Of a stretch of 20,536 nucleotides of DNA, positions 1 through 7,818 are shown in pieces. A program made the position numbers and the translations under genes. Positions within the stretch are counted from its first letter, which is position 1. Each line of letters begins with the position of its first letter. The notes beneath the pieces were generated by a model, which worked only from the letters and a program-made list of their open reading frames with translations, made no database searches and had not been told where the DNA came from. This DNA comes from JBBQKF01 sp964549475 (GTDB lineage Bacteria; Bacillota; Clostridia; Saccharofermentanales; UBA5734), in contig CAZJXH010000033.1 in NCBI GenBank assembly GCA_964549475.1, positions 1 to 20,536 on the forward strand, in the 5' to 3' direction.

Positions 1-1199
1 CAGCATCGTGCTCTTCCAAAGCGTCCGATGTTGCTGCAACAACAACCTTAAAGGTTTACACCTGGTGGGATGTGACAAAATTCGCCCACCTTCAGACGAT
101 GAAAACAGAATTCGAAAAAGCGAATATCGATATCAAACTGGAATTTGTCACCATTCCAAGCGGATATGCGGATGCGATGATCACAAAGCTTGCAGCAGGC
201 GAGATTCCCGATGTCATGATGCTTGCGATGGACCAGGTTCCCCGCTACGCTTTACAAGGAATCCTGCTGCCGCTGGACAATCTGGCATCCCAGGCCTATA
301 AAGATTCTCTCTATGATGTCGTAAAAAACGCATTGACTGTCAAGGGCGTTCTGTATGCAGCCGCACGCGACGTCACCCCAAAAGTCATGTACCTGAATAC
401 AAAAATGTTTACAGCCGCGAATGTCCCGATTCCTTCCGATAAATGGACCATAGAGGAATTTGTCGAGATCGCAAAAAAACTGACAAAGGGTTCCGGCGAG
501 ACCGCACAATGGGGATATTACTGGAAAAACTACACCGACCAGACTTTTGCAATGATTGCCGCTTATGGCGGAAAGCTCTATGCCGACGATGGAAAAACAA
601 GTGTTCTCTCCACCGATGCGAACACGAAAAAAGCAACACAATTCATGTTCGACTTGTACAACACGTATAAAGTATGCCCGTCTGCAGCACAGGCCGCCCA
701 GTTTGGCGACAATGAGTTCTCTCCATTCATGGCAAACAAAGTAGCGATGCAAATCGGCGCATTATCCACTGCGGCGACATTCGATGCGAATAAAGCGGAA
801 TATACCGTCCTTCCTATGCCTTCTATAAACGGAGTCAGCAAGACCTCTTCCTTCGTCAACACATGGGTTATTCCGAAAACAGCGAAAACTCCGGCATTGT
901 CCTGGAGAGTCGTTGAATTCCTGTCTGGAGAAAAAGGACAGCAGATCGCACTTGATATGAATTATGGCCTGCCTGCGTCAAAACTGGTGGATACAAAAGC
1001 TTTCGAAGCAAAGAAACCCTATAATAAATATTTTGTCGAAGCACTTAAAACAGCAGTACCATACCCGACCAATCTGAACGGGTCCGCCTTCCAGACATTA
1101 TACCAGAAGGAATGCGAATTCCTGTGGGCCGGCAAAGTCACACCGGATGCATTCGCAGCCAGTGTGGATAAACAAGCGGCAGCCATTCTGGGCAAATAA
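1..1199 (+). CDS. ABC transporter sugar-binding lipoprotein (family 1 solute-binding protein), 5' end missing
   Basis: Extracellular substrate-binding protein of a carbohydrate ABC importer. The reading frame is open from the window edge (first whole codon at position 3), so the start lies upstream. The first residues read A-S-C-S-S, which fits the end of a lipobox with the lipidated cysteine encoded at 9-11. The mature chain then starts a typical binding-protein fold (TLKVYTWWDVTKF), followed by GEIPDVMMLAMDQ and a long alpha/beta body that ends in Asp-Ala-Phe-Ala and an Ala-Ala-Ile-Leu-Gly-Lys tail. About 396 residues are visible, close to the normal mature length of this family. No permease genes are in view; they would be expected upstream. 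It is followed by sugar phosphate genes, so the ligand is probably a glycoside or amino sugar, but specificity cannot be read from the sequence. Family assignment is firm; ligand is unknown. Confidence 0.9.
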   Translation, partial: ASCSSKASDVAATTTLKVYTWWDVTKFAHLQTMKTEFEKANIDIKLEFVTIPSGYADAMITKLAAGEIPDVMMLAMDQVPRYALQGILLPLDNLASQAYKDSLYDVVKNALTVKGVLYAAARDVTPKVMYLNTKMFTAANVPIPSDKWTIEEFVEIAKKLTKGSGETAQWGYYWKNYTDQTFAMIAAYGGKLYADDGKTSVLSTDANTKKATQFMFDLYNTYKVCPSAAQAAQFGDNEFSPFMANKVAMQIGALSTAATFDANKAEYTVLPMPSINGVSKTSSFVNTWVIPKTAKTPALSWRVVEFLSGEKGQQIALDMNYGLPASKLVDTKAFEAKKPYNKYFVEALKTAVPYPTNLNGSAFQTLYQKECEFLWAGKVTPDAFAASVDKQAAAILGK

Positions 1200-1289
1200 T
1201 TCCATCAGACTTATCGAACGATAGATCAGCAATTAGAAATTGGCAATCTAAAAAATAAACCGGGAAAAAGTATTGTGAGGCATATATAC

Positions 1290-1328
1290 AGGAATATCCC
1301 GATCAACGAATCATAGCGGGATATTCCT
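1290..1328 (+). promoter_or_regulatory. Perfect 12-bp inverted repeat (hairpin) upstream of the first SIS gene
   Basis: AGGAATATCCCG at 1290-1301 pairs perfectly with CGGGATATTCCT at 1317-1328 across a 15-nt loop. It sits in the 159-nt gap between the binding protein and the first SIS gene. No U-tract follows on either strand, so it is not a canonical intrinsic terminator. It may be an mRNA processing or stability element that sets the ratio of the highly expressed binding protein to the enzymes, or an operator. The hairpin is seen directly; its role is inferred. Confidence 0.6.
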
Positions 1329-1358
1329 ATGCCCTCAGTAAACGACAGGAGCGTAACT

Positions 1359-2111
1359 ATGAACAACATATTTGTTGATGACAACACATACCTTCCTAAA
1401 ATATGTGACATGCTAAGACAAATAGAGACCGATGAAATGAAAGGTATTGAAGCAGCAGCAAAAGCAGCATATAATTCAATTTGTAATGACGGCCTTTTAC
1501 ATGTTTTTTCATGTGGGCATTCACATATGATCGTCGATGAGATGTTTTACCGCGCAGGGGGGCTGGTTCCCATCAATCCGATTCTGGACAGCTCGCTGAT
1601 GCTGCATGAGGGAGCGATGCAAAGCACGCTGAATGAACGAAAACACGGGAAAGCAAAAGAAGTATTGAGCAAAGCAAATCTGAATGCGGGCGATACGATC
1701 ATTATCTCGTCGAATACAGGGATCAATAATGTACCGATCGAGGCTGCCATCTATGCAAAAGAAAAAGGACTGACCGTGATTGTGATCACATCGGTCCATG
1801 CCTCGAAAGCGCTGGAAGCCAATAACGAAAACGGCAGGAGGCTGTATGAACTCGGCGACATTGTCATTGACAACCATGTGCCGTTCGGAGACGGATTGCT
1901 GACCATCCCGGAGAATGGGCAGATAACAGGGGGAGCATCCACTTTCAGCAGCCTGTTCATCGCTCAGCGGATTGTTCTTAAAATTGAGAATCTGTATCTG
2001 GCTGACGGCAGGATTCCGCCGGTATACATGAGTGCCAATATTCCGAATGGCACGGAATATAACGAGAAACTGATTAAAAAATACGAAAACAAGGTCAAAG
2101 CACTGAGATAG
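1359..2111 (+). CDS. SIS-domain phosphosugar-binding protein (UPF0309-like), copy 1
   Basis: A 250-residue cytoplasmic protein with a single SIS (sugar isomerase) fold, matching the UPF0309/phosphosugar-binding pattern. Visible motifs are FSCGHSHMIVDEMFYRAGG (Cys52-Gly53-His54 region), PINPILDSSLMLHEGAMQS, and the phosphate-binding type loop IIISSNTGINNVPIEAA. Such proteins bind or isomerise phosphorylated sugars, often amino sugars; the exact reaction is not known for this group. The ATG at 1359 is preferred because AGGAG (1347-1351) lies 7 nt upstream; an in-frame ATG at 1329 lies at the edge of the hairpin and lacks a ribosome site. It is followed after 14 nt by a sugar kinase and then by a second SIS gene, so the three are very likely co-transcribed. 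Family is confident, substrate unknown. Confidence 0.88.
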   Translation: MNNIFVDDNTYLPKICDMLRQIETDEMKGIEAAAKAAYNSICNDGLLHVFSCGHSHMIVDEMFYRAGGLVPINPILDSSLMLHEGAMQSTLNERKHGKAKEVLSKANLNAGDTIIISSNTGINNVPIEAAIYAKEKGLTVIVITSVHASKALEANNENGRRLYELGDIVIDNHVPFGDGLLTIPENGQITGGASTFSSLFIAQRIVLKIENLYLADGRIPPVYMSANIPNGTEYNEKLIKKYENKVKALR

Positions 2112-2125
2112 GAATGGGAGTCATG

Positions 2126-3079
2126 ATGAATTACTATTTAGTATGCGACGCAGGCGGTACGAAAGCGGATTTTCTCCTGTTCAGGAGCGATGGACGGGTA
2201 CTGGCGAAATCTCGGACCACCGGTGCCAATGCCATCTTTCTGAATCCGGAAGATGCGCTGCGTGCTGTAGCGGACGGGATTTCTGACTGCCTGGGGAAAG
2301 CCGGGACCGAACTGGACAGACTTGCGCGGATCACCTTGTTTATTCCGGGGTTCAAACCATGTCTTCCAATATTAAAAGAAAAATTACAATATGAGAATAT
2401 TGATTTGCAGGGCGACGAAAACGATGCTTTTTACGGTGCGCTCGGCAATGGGTACGGCATCGTTGTGCTGAGCGGCACGGGATCGTTTGCCATGGGAAAG
2501 GACTCCTGCGGGAACGAGGTGACTTGCGGAGGCTGGGGACCGCTGTTTGGCGATTACGGAAGCGGATACCACATCGGTGTTCTGTGCCTGTCTGAGCTTG
2601 CGATGCGATATGACATGGGACAGCCGGATACCATCCTTGCATCCGAAGTCCGGATGCAGATGAAGATCCATTCGATCGAGGAACTGCGGAAAGTGGCGTA
2701 TCAGCCTGATTTTACAAGGAACAAGGTGGCGGAATTATCCCGTGCGGTCGCAAAAGCCGCAGCAAAAGAGGATAAAACAGCACTCGACATTCTCGATCAT
2801 GCTGCAAAAGAGCTCGCCCGCCTTGCTGCGATGGCTGCCGGGAGATTGCCATCTCCATCACAGGGATTGCCTGTTTCCTTGATCGGCGGTATTACAAACA
2901 TGGGGGGGATCATCACGGACCGGTTCCGCGATCACCTGGCGCTGGAGCTTCCACAGGCAGTCTATTATCCATGCAAGTATGAGCCCATCGTCGGAGCGGC
3001 ATTATACGTATTAGAAAAAAAAGAAAACAAAGATATTGCGAATATGCAGATCATTAAGAACCTGACCGGGAGAGGATGA
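2126..3079 (+). CDS. BadF/BadG/BcrA/BcrD-type sugar kinase, N-acetylglucosamine kinase-like
   Basis: A 317-residue ATPase of the ASKHA superfamily. The phosphate-1 loop DAGGTK is at residues 8-13. The second phosphate/adenosine region VLSGTGSFAMG is near 115-124, and CGGWGPLFGDYGSGYHIG (134-151) matches the conserved signature of eukaryotic-type N-acetylglucosamine kinases and BadF-type proteins. A C-terminal LIGGITNMGG segment completes the nucleotide site. The likely reaction is ATP-dependent phosphorylation of an amino sugar or related hexose. Start choice: GGGAG at 2116-2120 stands 5 nt before the ATG at 2126; the in-frame ATGs at 2114 and 2123 have poorer spacing. It lies between two SIS genes, and its stop overlaps the next possible ATG in an ATGA arrangement, which indicates translational coupling. 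The precise sugar is not determinable here. Confidence 0.85.
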   Translation: MNYYLVCDAGGTKADFLLFRSDGRVLAKSRTTGANAIFLNPEDALRAVADGISDCLGKAGTELDRLARITLFIPGFKPCLPILKEKLQYENIDLQGDENDAFYGALGNGYGIVVLSGTGSFAMGKDSCGNEVTCGGWGPLFGDYGSGYHIGVLCLSELAMRYDMGQPDTILASEVRMQMKIHSIEELRKVAYQPDFTRNKVAELSRAVAKAAAKEDKTALDILDHAAKELARLAAMAAGRLPSPSQGLPVSLIGGITNMGGIITDRFRDHLALELPQAVYYPCKYEPIVGAALYVLEKKENKDIANMQIIKNLTGRG

Positions 3080-3084
3080 ATTCT

Positions 3085-3825
3085 ATGTTGATGGATCAAT
3101 ATTTCATTGAAATGAAAAAAGTACTGGATAAAATTGAAACAACCCAGAAAGCGGGTATTCTTCAAGTATCGGATGAAATCGCCGCCCGCCTTGAAAAAGG
3201 CGCCGCATGGCATATCATCGATACCGGACACATGCTGATGTTCGAAGGCGTCGGGAGAACCGGCGGGATGATGGCTTTGAAAGCGATCCGGATCAATTGC
3301 GAGATCGACAACCGGGTTCGCTACCGTCCGTCCCAGGCACGGGGCATCATCGGATACGACAGCATCCCCGGATTTGCGGACTATGTTCTTGGAAGAGCGA
3401 ATATCCTGGCCGGCGACATCATCATGATCGGTTCCGTATCGGGTTATAATTATTTCCCGATCGATCTTGCGCTGAAAGCCAATGAAATGGACTGCCTGAC
3501 CATCGCCATCACCTCGGTGGAGTACTCCACCCATCTGACATCAAAGCATCCGTCCGGAAAACGGCTGTTCGAAGCCTGCACTTATTGCCTGGATAATTGC
3601 ACCAATTTCGGAGACACGCTGGTCGATGTTCCGGAACTGGGACAGAAGATCTGCCCGGCCAGCGGCATCGGCGCGAGCTATGTCATGTGGGCACTGCAGA
3701 GCACGGTAGTTGAAAAACTGCTGGAAAAGGGCTTGAAACCCAGTGTGTATATTTCCAATCACATGCCGGATGCAAGCGCAATCAACGGGGAAGCTCTCGC
3801 AAAATACGAGAAACTCGGGTATTAG
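3085..3825 (+). CDS. SIS-domain phosphosugar-binding protein, copy 2 (diverged)
   Basis: A 246-residue SIS protein with the same layout as the protein encoded at 1359-2111. The N-terminal helix MDQYFIEMKKVLDKIETTQ precedes IIDTGHMLMFEGVGRTGG (Asp46-Thr47-Gly48-His49) and the loop IMIGSVSGYNYFPIDLALKA. The CGHSH of copy 1 is replaced by DTGHM and the SSNTGIN loop by GSVSGYN, so the two copies probably differ in substrate or function as unequal partners. The ATG at 3085 has the purine-rich GGGAGAGG (3068-3075) 9 nt upstream. An in-frame ATG at 3076 overlaps the kinase stop but would leave no spacer after that site. An isomerase, deaminase-like or regulatory sugar-phosphate role is possible; none is shown by the sequence alone. 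Confidence 0.85.
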   Translation: MLMDQYFIEMKKVLDKIETTQKAGILQVSDEIAARLEKGAAWHIIDTGHMLMFEGVGRTGGMMALKAIRINCEIDNRVRYRPSQARGIIGYDSIPGFADYVLGRANILAGDIIMIGSVSGYNYFPIDLALKANEMDCLTIAITSVEYSTHLTSKHPSGKRLFEACTYCLDNCTNFGDTLVDVPELGQKICPASGIGASYVMWALQSTVVEKLLEKGLKPSVYISNHMPDASAINGEALAKYEKLGY

Positions 3826-3947
3826 ATTTCCATTGCATCCGAAAAATGAATTCTTCTTCGCTGAATCCTGCTATTTTTTTTCGAGAGCTTCCGACAGGAA
3901 GCAATCGGCTATAAAACACAGGAATAATTTTAAATGAGGTATATGAA

Positions 3948-6002
3948 ATGCTTTTAAAAGGGACAGGCTTTGTTGCCGATTTCGACAAGGAAATCAATAA
4001 TTTCCGCAGTCTGAAAAACACGTCCACCGGGGACGATTATGTCAAGTCAAGACCATCCGCACCGATGTTCAGCATGGTCGGATTAAAAAACGGGACAAAG
4101 GACCGGGTGGATCTGCTTCCCGGGCTTCCGGACATTCTTGGCGATGAGAAGCGGCTGGTGATCCAATACACCGCGTTTTCCGGATATGACATTCAAGTCG
4201 AACTGGTCGCAGAAGCCTGCGAGGACCGGATTCTTATAAGCGGTAAGATTATAAACCAGGATCGGAACGTCGATGTGGTGGAAATCCTGTGCCCCCATAT
4301 CAGCGGCATCTATCTGGGCGATGATTTCAGCGACGATTCCATCATCTACCCGCATCATGCCGGGGAGAGGACGCCTAATCCGATCCGGGAATACGCCCTT
4401 GAAAAAACGCAGGACTTCTGGCGCGCAGGCAGTGTGAGGCGCGGGGATGTTTTTGCGCGGGAGATCAATTACTGCGGGCTTGCCTCGATGAGCTGGATGT
4501 ATTATTACGACAGGGAGAATGGATTTTATATCGGATCCCATGACCCGCGGTTTCCGGTGACCGGCATTATCGCCGAGTGCGGAGCGGAGCAGGTCCCCTT
4601 TATGGGCTTTGATTTCCGGAAACACCATCGCATCGGCTATGGGGAATCCTATCCGATCGGGGAATATGTCCTCGCCATCTCGAATCAGGACTGGCATTAC
4701 GGCGCCGGTCTATACCGCAGCTACATTGGAAAATATCTGGATTTCGACCATACGCCAGAATTTCTAAAAAACGAATACGCGCTCAACCAGTGCTATAATT
4801 TCAAACGTTCCGGCGTCATCGAGAACCGGTTCAGGGACATTCCGCGAATGTATGAAGCGGGTGAGAAATGGGGCGTCCGGCATATGTTCATCGCCAGCTG
4901 GAACCGGACGGGATTTGATTCCTTCTACCCGGAATATTACCCGGACATGGAACTGGGGTCCGCAATGGAATTCAGACGCGGGCTTGAATCCATCCGGGAA
5001 CATGGCGGATTTTCCACATTGTATATCAATGCCAGGATTTTCGATGTGAAGTCGGATTTTCACCGGCTTGTCGGAGAGAAAATGGCCATCCGGAATGAGA
5101 ACGGCGACATGCTGTATGAGACGTACGGCCCGGAGCGCTTCACGGTCAGCTGCCCATCCGATGCGCTCTGGAGAGATTATCTGCTGGATACGGCCGAATT
5201 CACTGTCAAGGCGTACGGAGCGGACGGGATTTATCTGGATCAGCTGGCATCGGCGGAACCTTTCGCCTGCTATTGCAAAGAGCACACCCATGCGGACATC
5301 GGGGATTTCAACAACGGCTACCTGTATGTATTGAAGGAATTGTGGAAAAGGCTGACAAAAGACAATCCCGATGCCTATATCATGACGGAGAACTGCGGCG
5401 ATATCTATGGCAGTTATACATGGGGGAATCTTACCTGGAACGAGACAGAATACGACGAGTATTTCAATGTGTTTAAATACACCTTCCCGGAATTCGTCCA
5501 GGTGAACATGGTCAATCCGCGGGCTTCCAAAAAAGAGGAGCCGGAGAGGATGAACTGGTTTCTAAAGGACATGCAGCGGGCGATCCTGCTGGGAAACATC
5601 CTTTGGATGGGCATCACCTCGCGGCTCACCGAAAACACCGGCAGATACCACACGTACGCAAAACAGGCGCTTGCCTTCCGCAAGGAAATACAACCCCTGA
5701 TAAAAGACGCAAAATTCCTGGATCATGAGTTTATCGTCGAAATGACCGAAAAATGCGATGCCACGGCATGGGAGCTGCCGGATGGAAGAAACCTGTTCCT
5801 GTGCGGAAACCACAGCGGGGCAGAACAGGCCGGGATCACGATCCGGATGCCCGAACATGCCGTCCGTATGGAAAAATTCAATATGGAATGGCAGCAGGAA
5901 ACAATTCTTGTGGACAAGGAAACCATCCTTGCACATGAAGGAACAACCGTGCTCGATCTCGGCAAGAGCCCGTTATGCTGCTTTATCCTGGAACATGGAT
6001 AA
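3948..6002 (+). CDS. Large cytoplasmic glycoside-hydrolase-like protein (DUF6259-like)
   Basis: A 684-residue protein without signal peptide or membrane segment, hence cytoplasmic. Residues about 1-250 look like a beta-rich domain, about 270-590 a TIM barrel, and the end a small beta domain, as in GH31/GH36/GH101-like clans. Barrel features include RHMFIASWNRTGFDSFYPEYYPD, GADGIYLDQLAS (Asp426 and Asp431), a Cys/His cluster just after it (ACYCKEHTH) and TENCGDIYG (Glu481). Asp431 and Glu481 are the best candidates for catalytic residues, by inference only. The YLDQ followed by a C-x-H-x-H stretch recalls DUF6259 proteins, from memory. GAGGT (3936-3940) is 7 nt before the ATG. It follows the SIS-kinase-SIS genes after 122 nt and is probably the hydrolase feeding them. 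An alpha-galactosidase or alpha-N-acetylgalactosaminidase type of activity is conceivable but not demonstrated. Confidence 0.7.
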   Translation: MLLKGTGFVADFDKEINNFRSLKNTSTGDDYVKSRPSAPMFSMVGLKNGTKDRVDLLPGLPDILGDEKRLVIQYTAFSGYDIQVELVAEACEDRILISGKIINQDRNVDVVEILCPHISGIYLGDDFSDDSIIYPHHAGERTPNPIREYALEKTQDFWRAGSVRRGDVFAREINYCGLASMSWMYYYDRENGFYIGSHDPRFPVTGIIAECGAEQVPFMGFDFRKHHRIGYGESYPIGEYVLAISNQDWHYGAGLYRSYIGKYLDFDHTPEFLKNEYALNQCYNFKRSGVIENRFRDIPRMYEAGEKWGVRHMFIASWNRTGFDSFYPEYYPDMELGSAMEFRRGLESIREHGGFSTLYINARIFDVKSDFHRLVGEKMAIRNENGDMLYETYGPERFTVSCPSDALWRDYLLDTAEFTVKAYGADGIYLDQLASAEPFACYCKEHTHADIGDFNNGYLYVLKELWKRLTKDNPDAYIMTENCGDIYGSYTWGNLTWNETEYDEYFNVFKYTFPEFVQVNMVNPRASKKEEPERMNWFLKDMQRAILLGNILWMGITSRLTENTGRYHTYAKQALAFRKEIQPLIKDAKFLDHEFIVEMTEKCDATAWELPDGRNLFLCGNHSGAEQAGITIRMPEHAVRMEKFNMEWQQETILVDKETILAHEGTTVLDLGKSPLCCFILEHG

Positions 6003-6040
6003 GAAACAGATGGAAGCAAAATGAAACAAGGTGTGGATCG

Positions 6041-6661
6041 ATGAAAAGTATTGTTCAATATTTGAAACGTAAAAATGAAGACAACGATTTTTATACAATG
6101 CTCTATAAACAATCGGAAAAAACCATGGAAGGCGTCGAATGCCTCTATCAATACATGAGCACGGGGGATGTCCAATACGGCGCCAATGTCGTCAAAAAGG
6201 AGACCGAGGCGGATGAACTGAGGCGGACACTCATCTCCTCTCTCGAACAGACGTTCATCACCCCGTTTGGCCGGGAGGACATCTATTCTCTCTCCAGAGT
6301 GATTGACGATGTTATAGACTACAGCTGTTCTACAGTGGAAGAGATGCGGCTTTTCAAACTGGAAACCAACGATGCGCTTGCGCAGATGGCGTCCATCCTG
6401 TTTGAATCCTCCAAGGCAATCAATCAGGCGGTCAAACATCTGGAAAACCATTGGGATATCTCCCGGGAACAACTGGTGAAAATCAAATATTACGAGAATG
6501 AAATGGAATCGGTTTATCGCAACGCGCTGGTGGAGCTCCTCGAAAACGATGATTGGAAATATATTCTAAAAATGCGTGAAATATACCGGCATCTGAGCAA
6601 TGCCGCCGATAAAAGCGATGAGGCCGCCAATATTCTCGGACATATCATCATCAAAATGTAA
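6041..6661 (+). CDS. DUF47/PhoU-like phosphate transport accessory protein
   Basis: A 206-residue, mostly alpha-helical protein of the DUF47 (TIGR00153, PhoU-like) family, whose genes commonly sit beside PiT phosphate transporters and are thought to modulate them. Visible features are an N-terminal FYTMLYKQSEKTMEGVECLYQYM helix, the charged KKETEADELRRTLISSLEQTFITPFGREDIYSLSRVIDDVIDY segment with its typical Glu-Ala-Asp, Thr-Pro and Arg-Glu-Asp-Ile pattern, and the C-terminal HLSNAADKSDEAANILGHII helix. The ATG at 6041 follows AAGGTG (6028-6033) by 7 nt. It begins only 38 nt after the hydrolase-like gene with no visible terminator, so it may read through from the sugar operon. It is separated from the transporter by a hairpin terminator. 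Family assignment is confident. Confidence 0.88.
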   Translation: MKSIVQYLKRKNEDNDFYTMLYKQSEKTMEGVECLYQYMSTGDVQYGANVVKKETEADELRRTLISSLEQTFITPFGREDIYSLSRVIDDVIDYSCSTVEEMRLFKLETNDALAQMASILFESSKAINQAVKHLENHWDISREQLVKIKYYENEMESVYRNALVELLENDDWKYILKMREIYRHLSNAADKSDEAANILGHIIIKM

Positions 6662-6689
6662 ACGGCCTGGGAATAAAATAGCAATATAA

Positions 6690-6728
6690 ATATAGTGGCA
6701 GGAGCAATCATGCCACTGTATATTTTTT
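6690..6728 (+). terminator. Intrinsic terminator or attenuator between the DUF47 and PiT genes
   Basis: An 11-bp stem pairs 6690-6700 with 6711-6721 (one G-U pair), with core AGTGGCA/TGCCACT and a 10-nt loop, followed directly by a run of six T (6723-6728). It lies between two genes that are usually expressed together, so partial termination that lowers transporter expression is a reasonable reading. The structure is seen directly; its efficiency is not known. Confidence 0.7.
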
Positions 6729-6802
6729 ATCGAATATTTTCCATTATTTTCTATCATGCTTTCTATCATGACAGATAGGAGAAGTAGGAGCAGGAGGACT
6801 TG

Positions 6803-7807
6803 ATGGTTTTACTCGTCATGGTCATTGCAATCGCTTTTATATACGCTTTTATCAACGGCTTCCATGATGGCGGGAATGTTCTGGCCACCATTGTCGCATC
6901 GCGGTCGATGCCGCCGCGGAAAGCGCTTTTCTACGCCTGCATTTCGGAATTCGCAGGACCGCTGTTTCTTGGAACCGGCGTAGCAGCGACCATGGGAACC
7001 GGAATCATCCGATGGGACTTTGTCCACACCGGCTCTCCGGAAGCCGCATTGCTGTTTTTGCTTTCCGCGATGGCGGCGGCGATCCTGTGGAATCTGGCGA
7101 CCTGGTATTTCAAACTGCCCTCCAGCTCCTCGCATGCGCTGGTCGGCGGAATGCTGGGCGCAGGAATCACCGCGTATGGACTGGATTCCATGAATTGGGA
7201 TACCTTTCTGTTCAAGGTCCTGCTGGTTTTGCTCCTCTCTCCGCTGGTTGGACTCGTTTTCGGGAACGTGATTCTGAAATGGCTGTCAAAATGCATGTAT
7301 TACTGCAATCCGCGGATCAATAAGTATATCAAGAAAGTCCAGCTTTTCAGCATGATTCTACTCGGACTGAGCCACAGCTCCAATGATTCGCAAAAACCAA
7401 TGGGACTGATCATCGTCGCTCTATTGGTGAGCGGCAATATTCCGGAATTCAAGGTGCCGCTCTGGGTGCAGATGGGCTGTGCGGTCGCGATCACCGCCGG
7501 ACTATACTTAAGCGGATGGCGGATCGTCGGAACAGTCGGAAGGAAAATTTTCAAAGTCAAACCCATCCATTCGCTCAGCGCACAATTCGCCGCTGCGCTG
7601 ACCATCATCGGATCGTCGCTGATCGGCGGCACGGTCAGCTCCACCCAGGTCATCAGCTCGGCCATTGTGGGGACCGGCATAGCGGAGCGAAAGAATGCTG
7701 TGAACTGGGGAACGGTGAAAAACATCGTGATTTCATGGATCACCACCATTCCCGCTTCGGCGGGGATCGCTTCGGTGCTCTATTTTCTAGCATCAAAATG
7801 GATTTAG
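6803..7807 (+). CDS. pit: PiT-family inorganic phosphate transporter
   Basis: A 334-residue polytopic membrane protein that imports inorganic phosphate with a cation. Both family signatures are present. The first, GFHDGGNVLATIVASRSM, begins at about residue 19. The second, LSHSSNDSQKPMG, has Asn194-Asp195 and Gln197-Lys198. The PSSSSHALVGGMLGAG motif lies between them. Length and roughly ten hydrophobic segments fit the short bacterial PiT form without the large cytoplasmic loop. The ATG at 6803 has a perfect AGGAGG (6792-6797) 5 nt upstream; the TTG at 6800 is too close to it. It pairs functionally with the DUF47 protein encoded upstream. The 3' end (AAAATGGATTTAG) is repeated 26 bp later in the non-coding DNA, pointing to past rearrangement just beyond the gene. 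Confidence 0.93.
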   Translation: MVLLVMVIAIAFIYAFINGFHDGGNVLATIVASRSMPPRKALFYACISEFAGPLFLGTGVAATMGTGIIRWDFVHTGSPEAALLFLLSAMAAAILWNLATWYFKLPSSSSHALVGGMLGAGITAYGLDSMNWDTFLFKVLLVLLLSPLVGLVFGNVILKWLSKCMYYCNPRINKYIKKVQLFSMILLGLSHSSNDSQKPMGLIIVALLVSGNIPEFKVPLWVQMGCAVAITAGLYLSGWRIVGTVGRKIFKVKPIHSLSAQFAAALTIIGSSLIGGTVSSTQVISSAIVGTGIAERKNAVNWGTVKNIVISWITTIPASAGIASVLYFLASKWI

Positions 7808-7818
7808 TCTTCTCCGTT

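Noticed and set aside
1200..1358. Possible CcpA cre site or promoter ahead of the first SIS gene
   Set aside because: I found no sequence close enough to the cre consensus and no convincing -35/-10 pair; only the hairpin stands out.
2352..2671. Long minus-strand frames inside the sugar kinase gene (and similar ones throughout hprK, murB and the hydrolase)
   Set aside because: Shadow frames of well-supported genes, with Arg/Ser/Pro-rich or otherwise non-protein-like composition and no ribosome sites.
3887..3902. GCTTCC-GACA-GGAAGC hairpin upstream of the hydrolase-like gene
   Set aside because: Only a 6-bp stem with no T-run after it; the T-run at 3873-3881 lies before it, so it is not a terminator on this strand.
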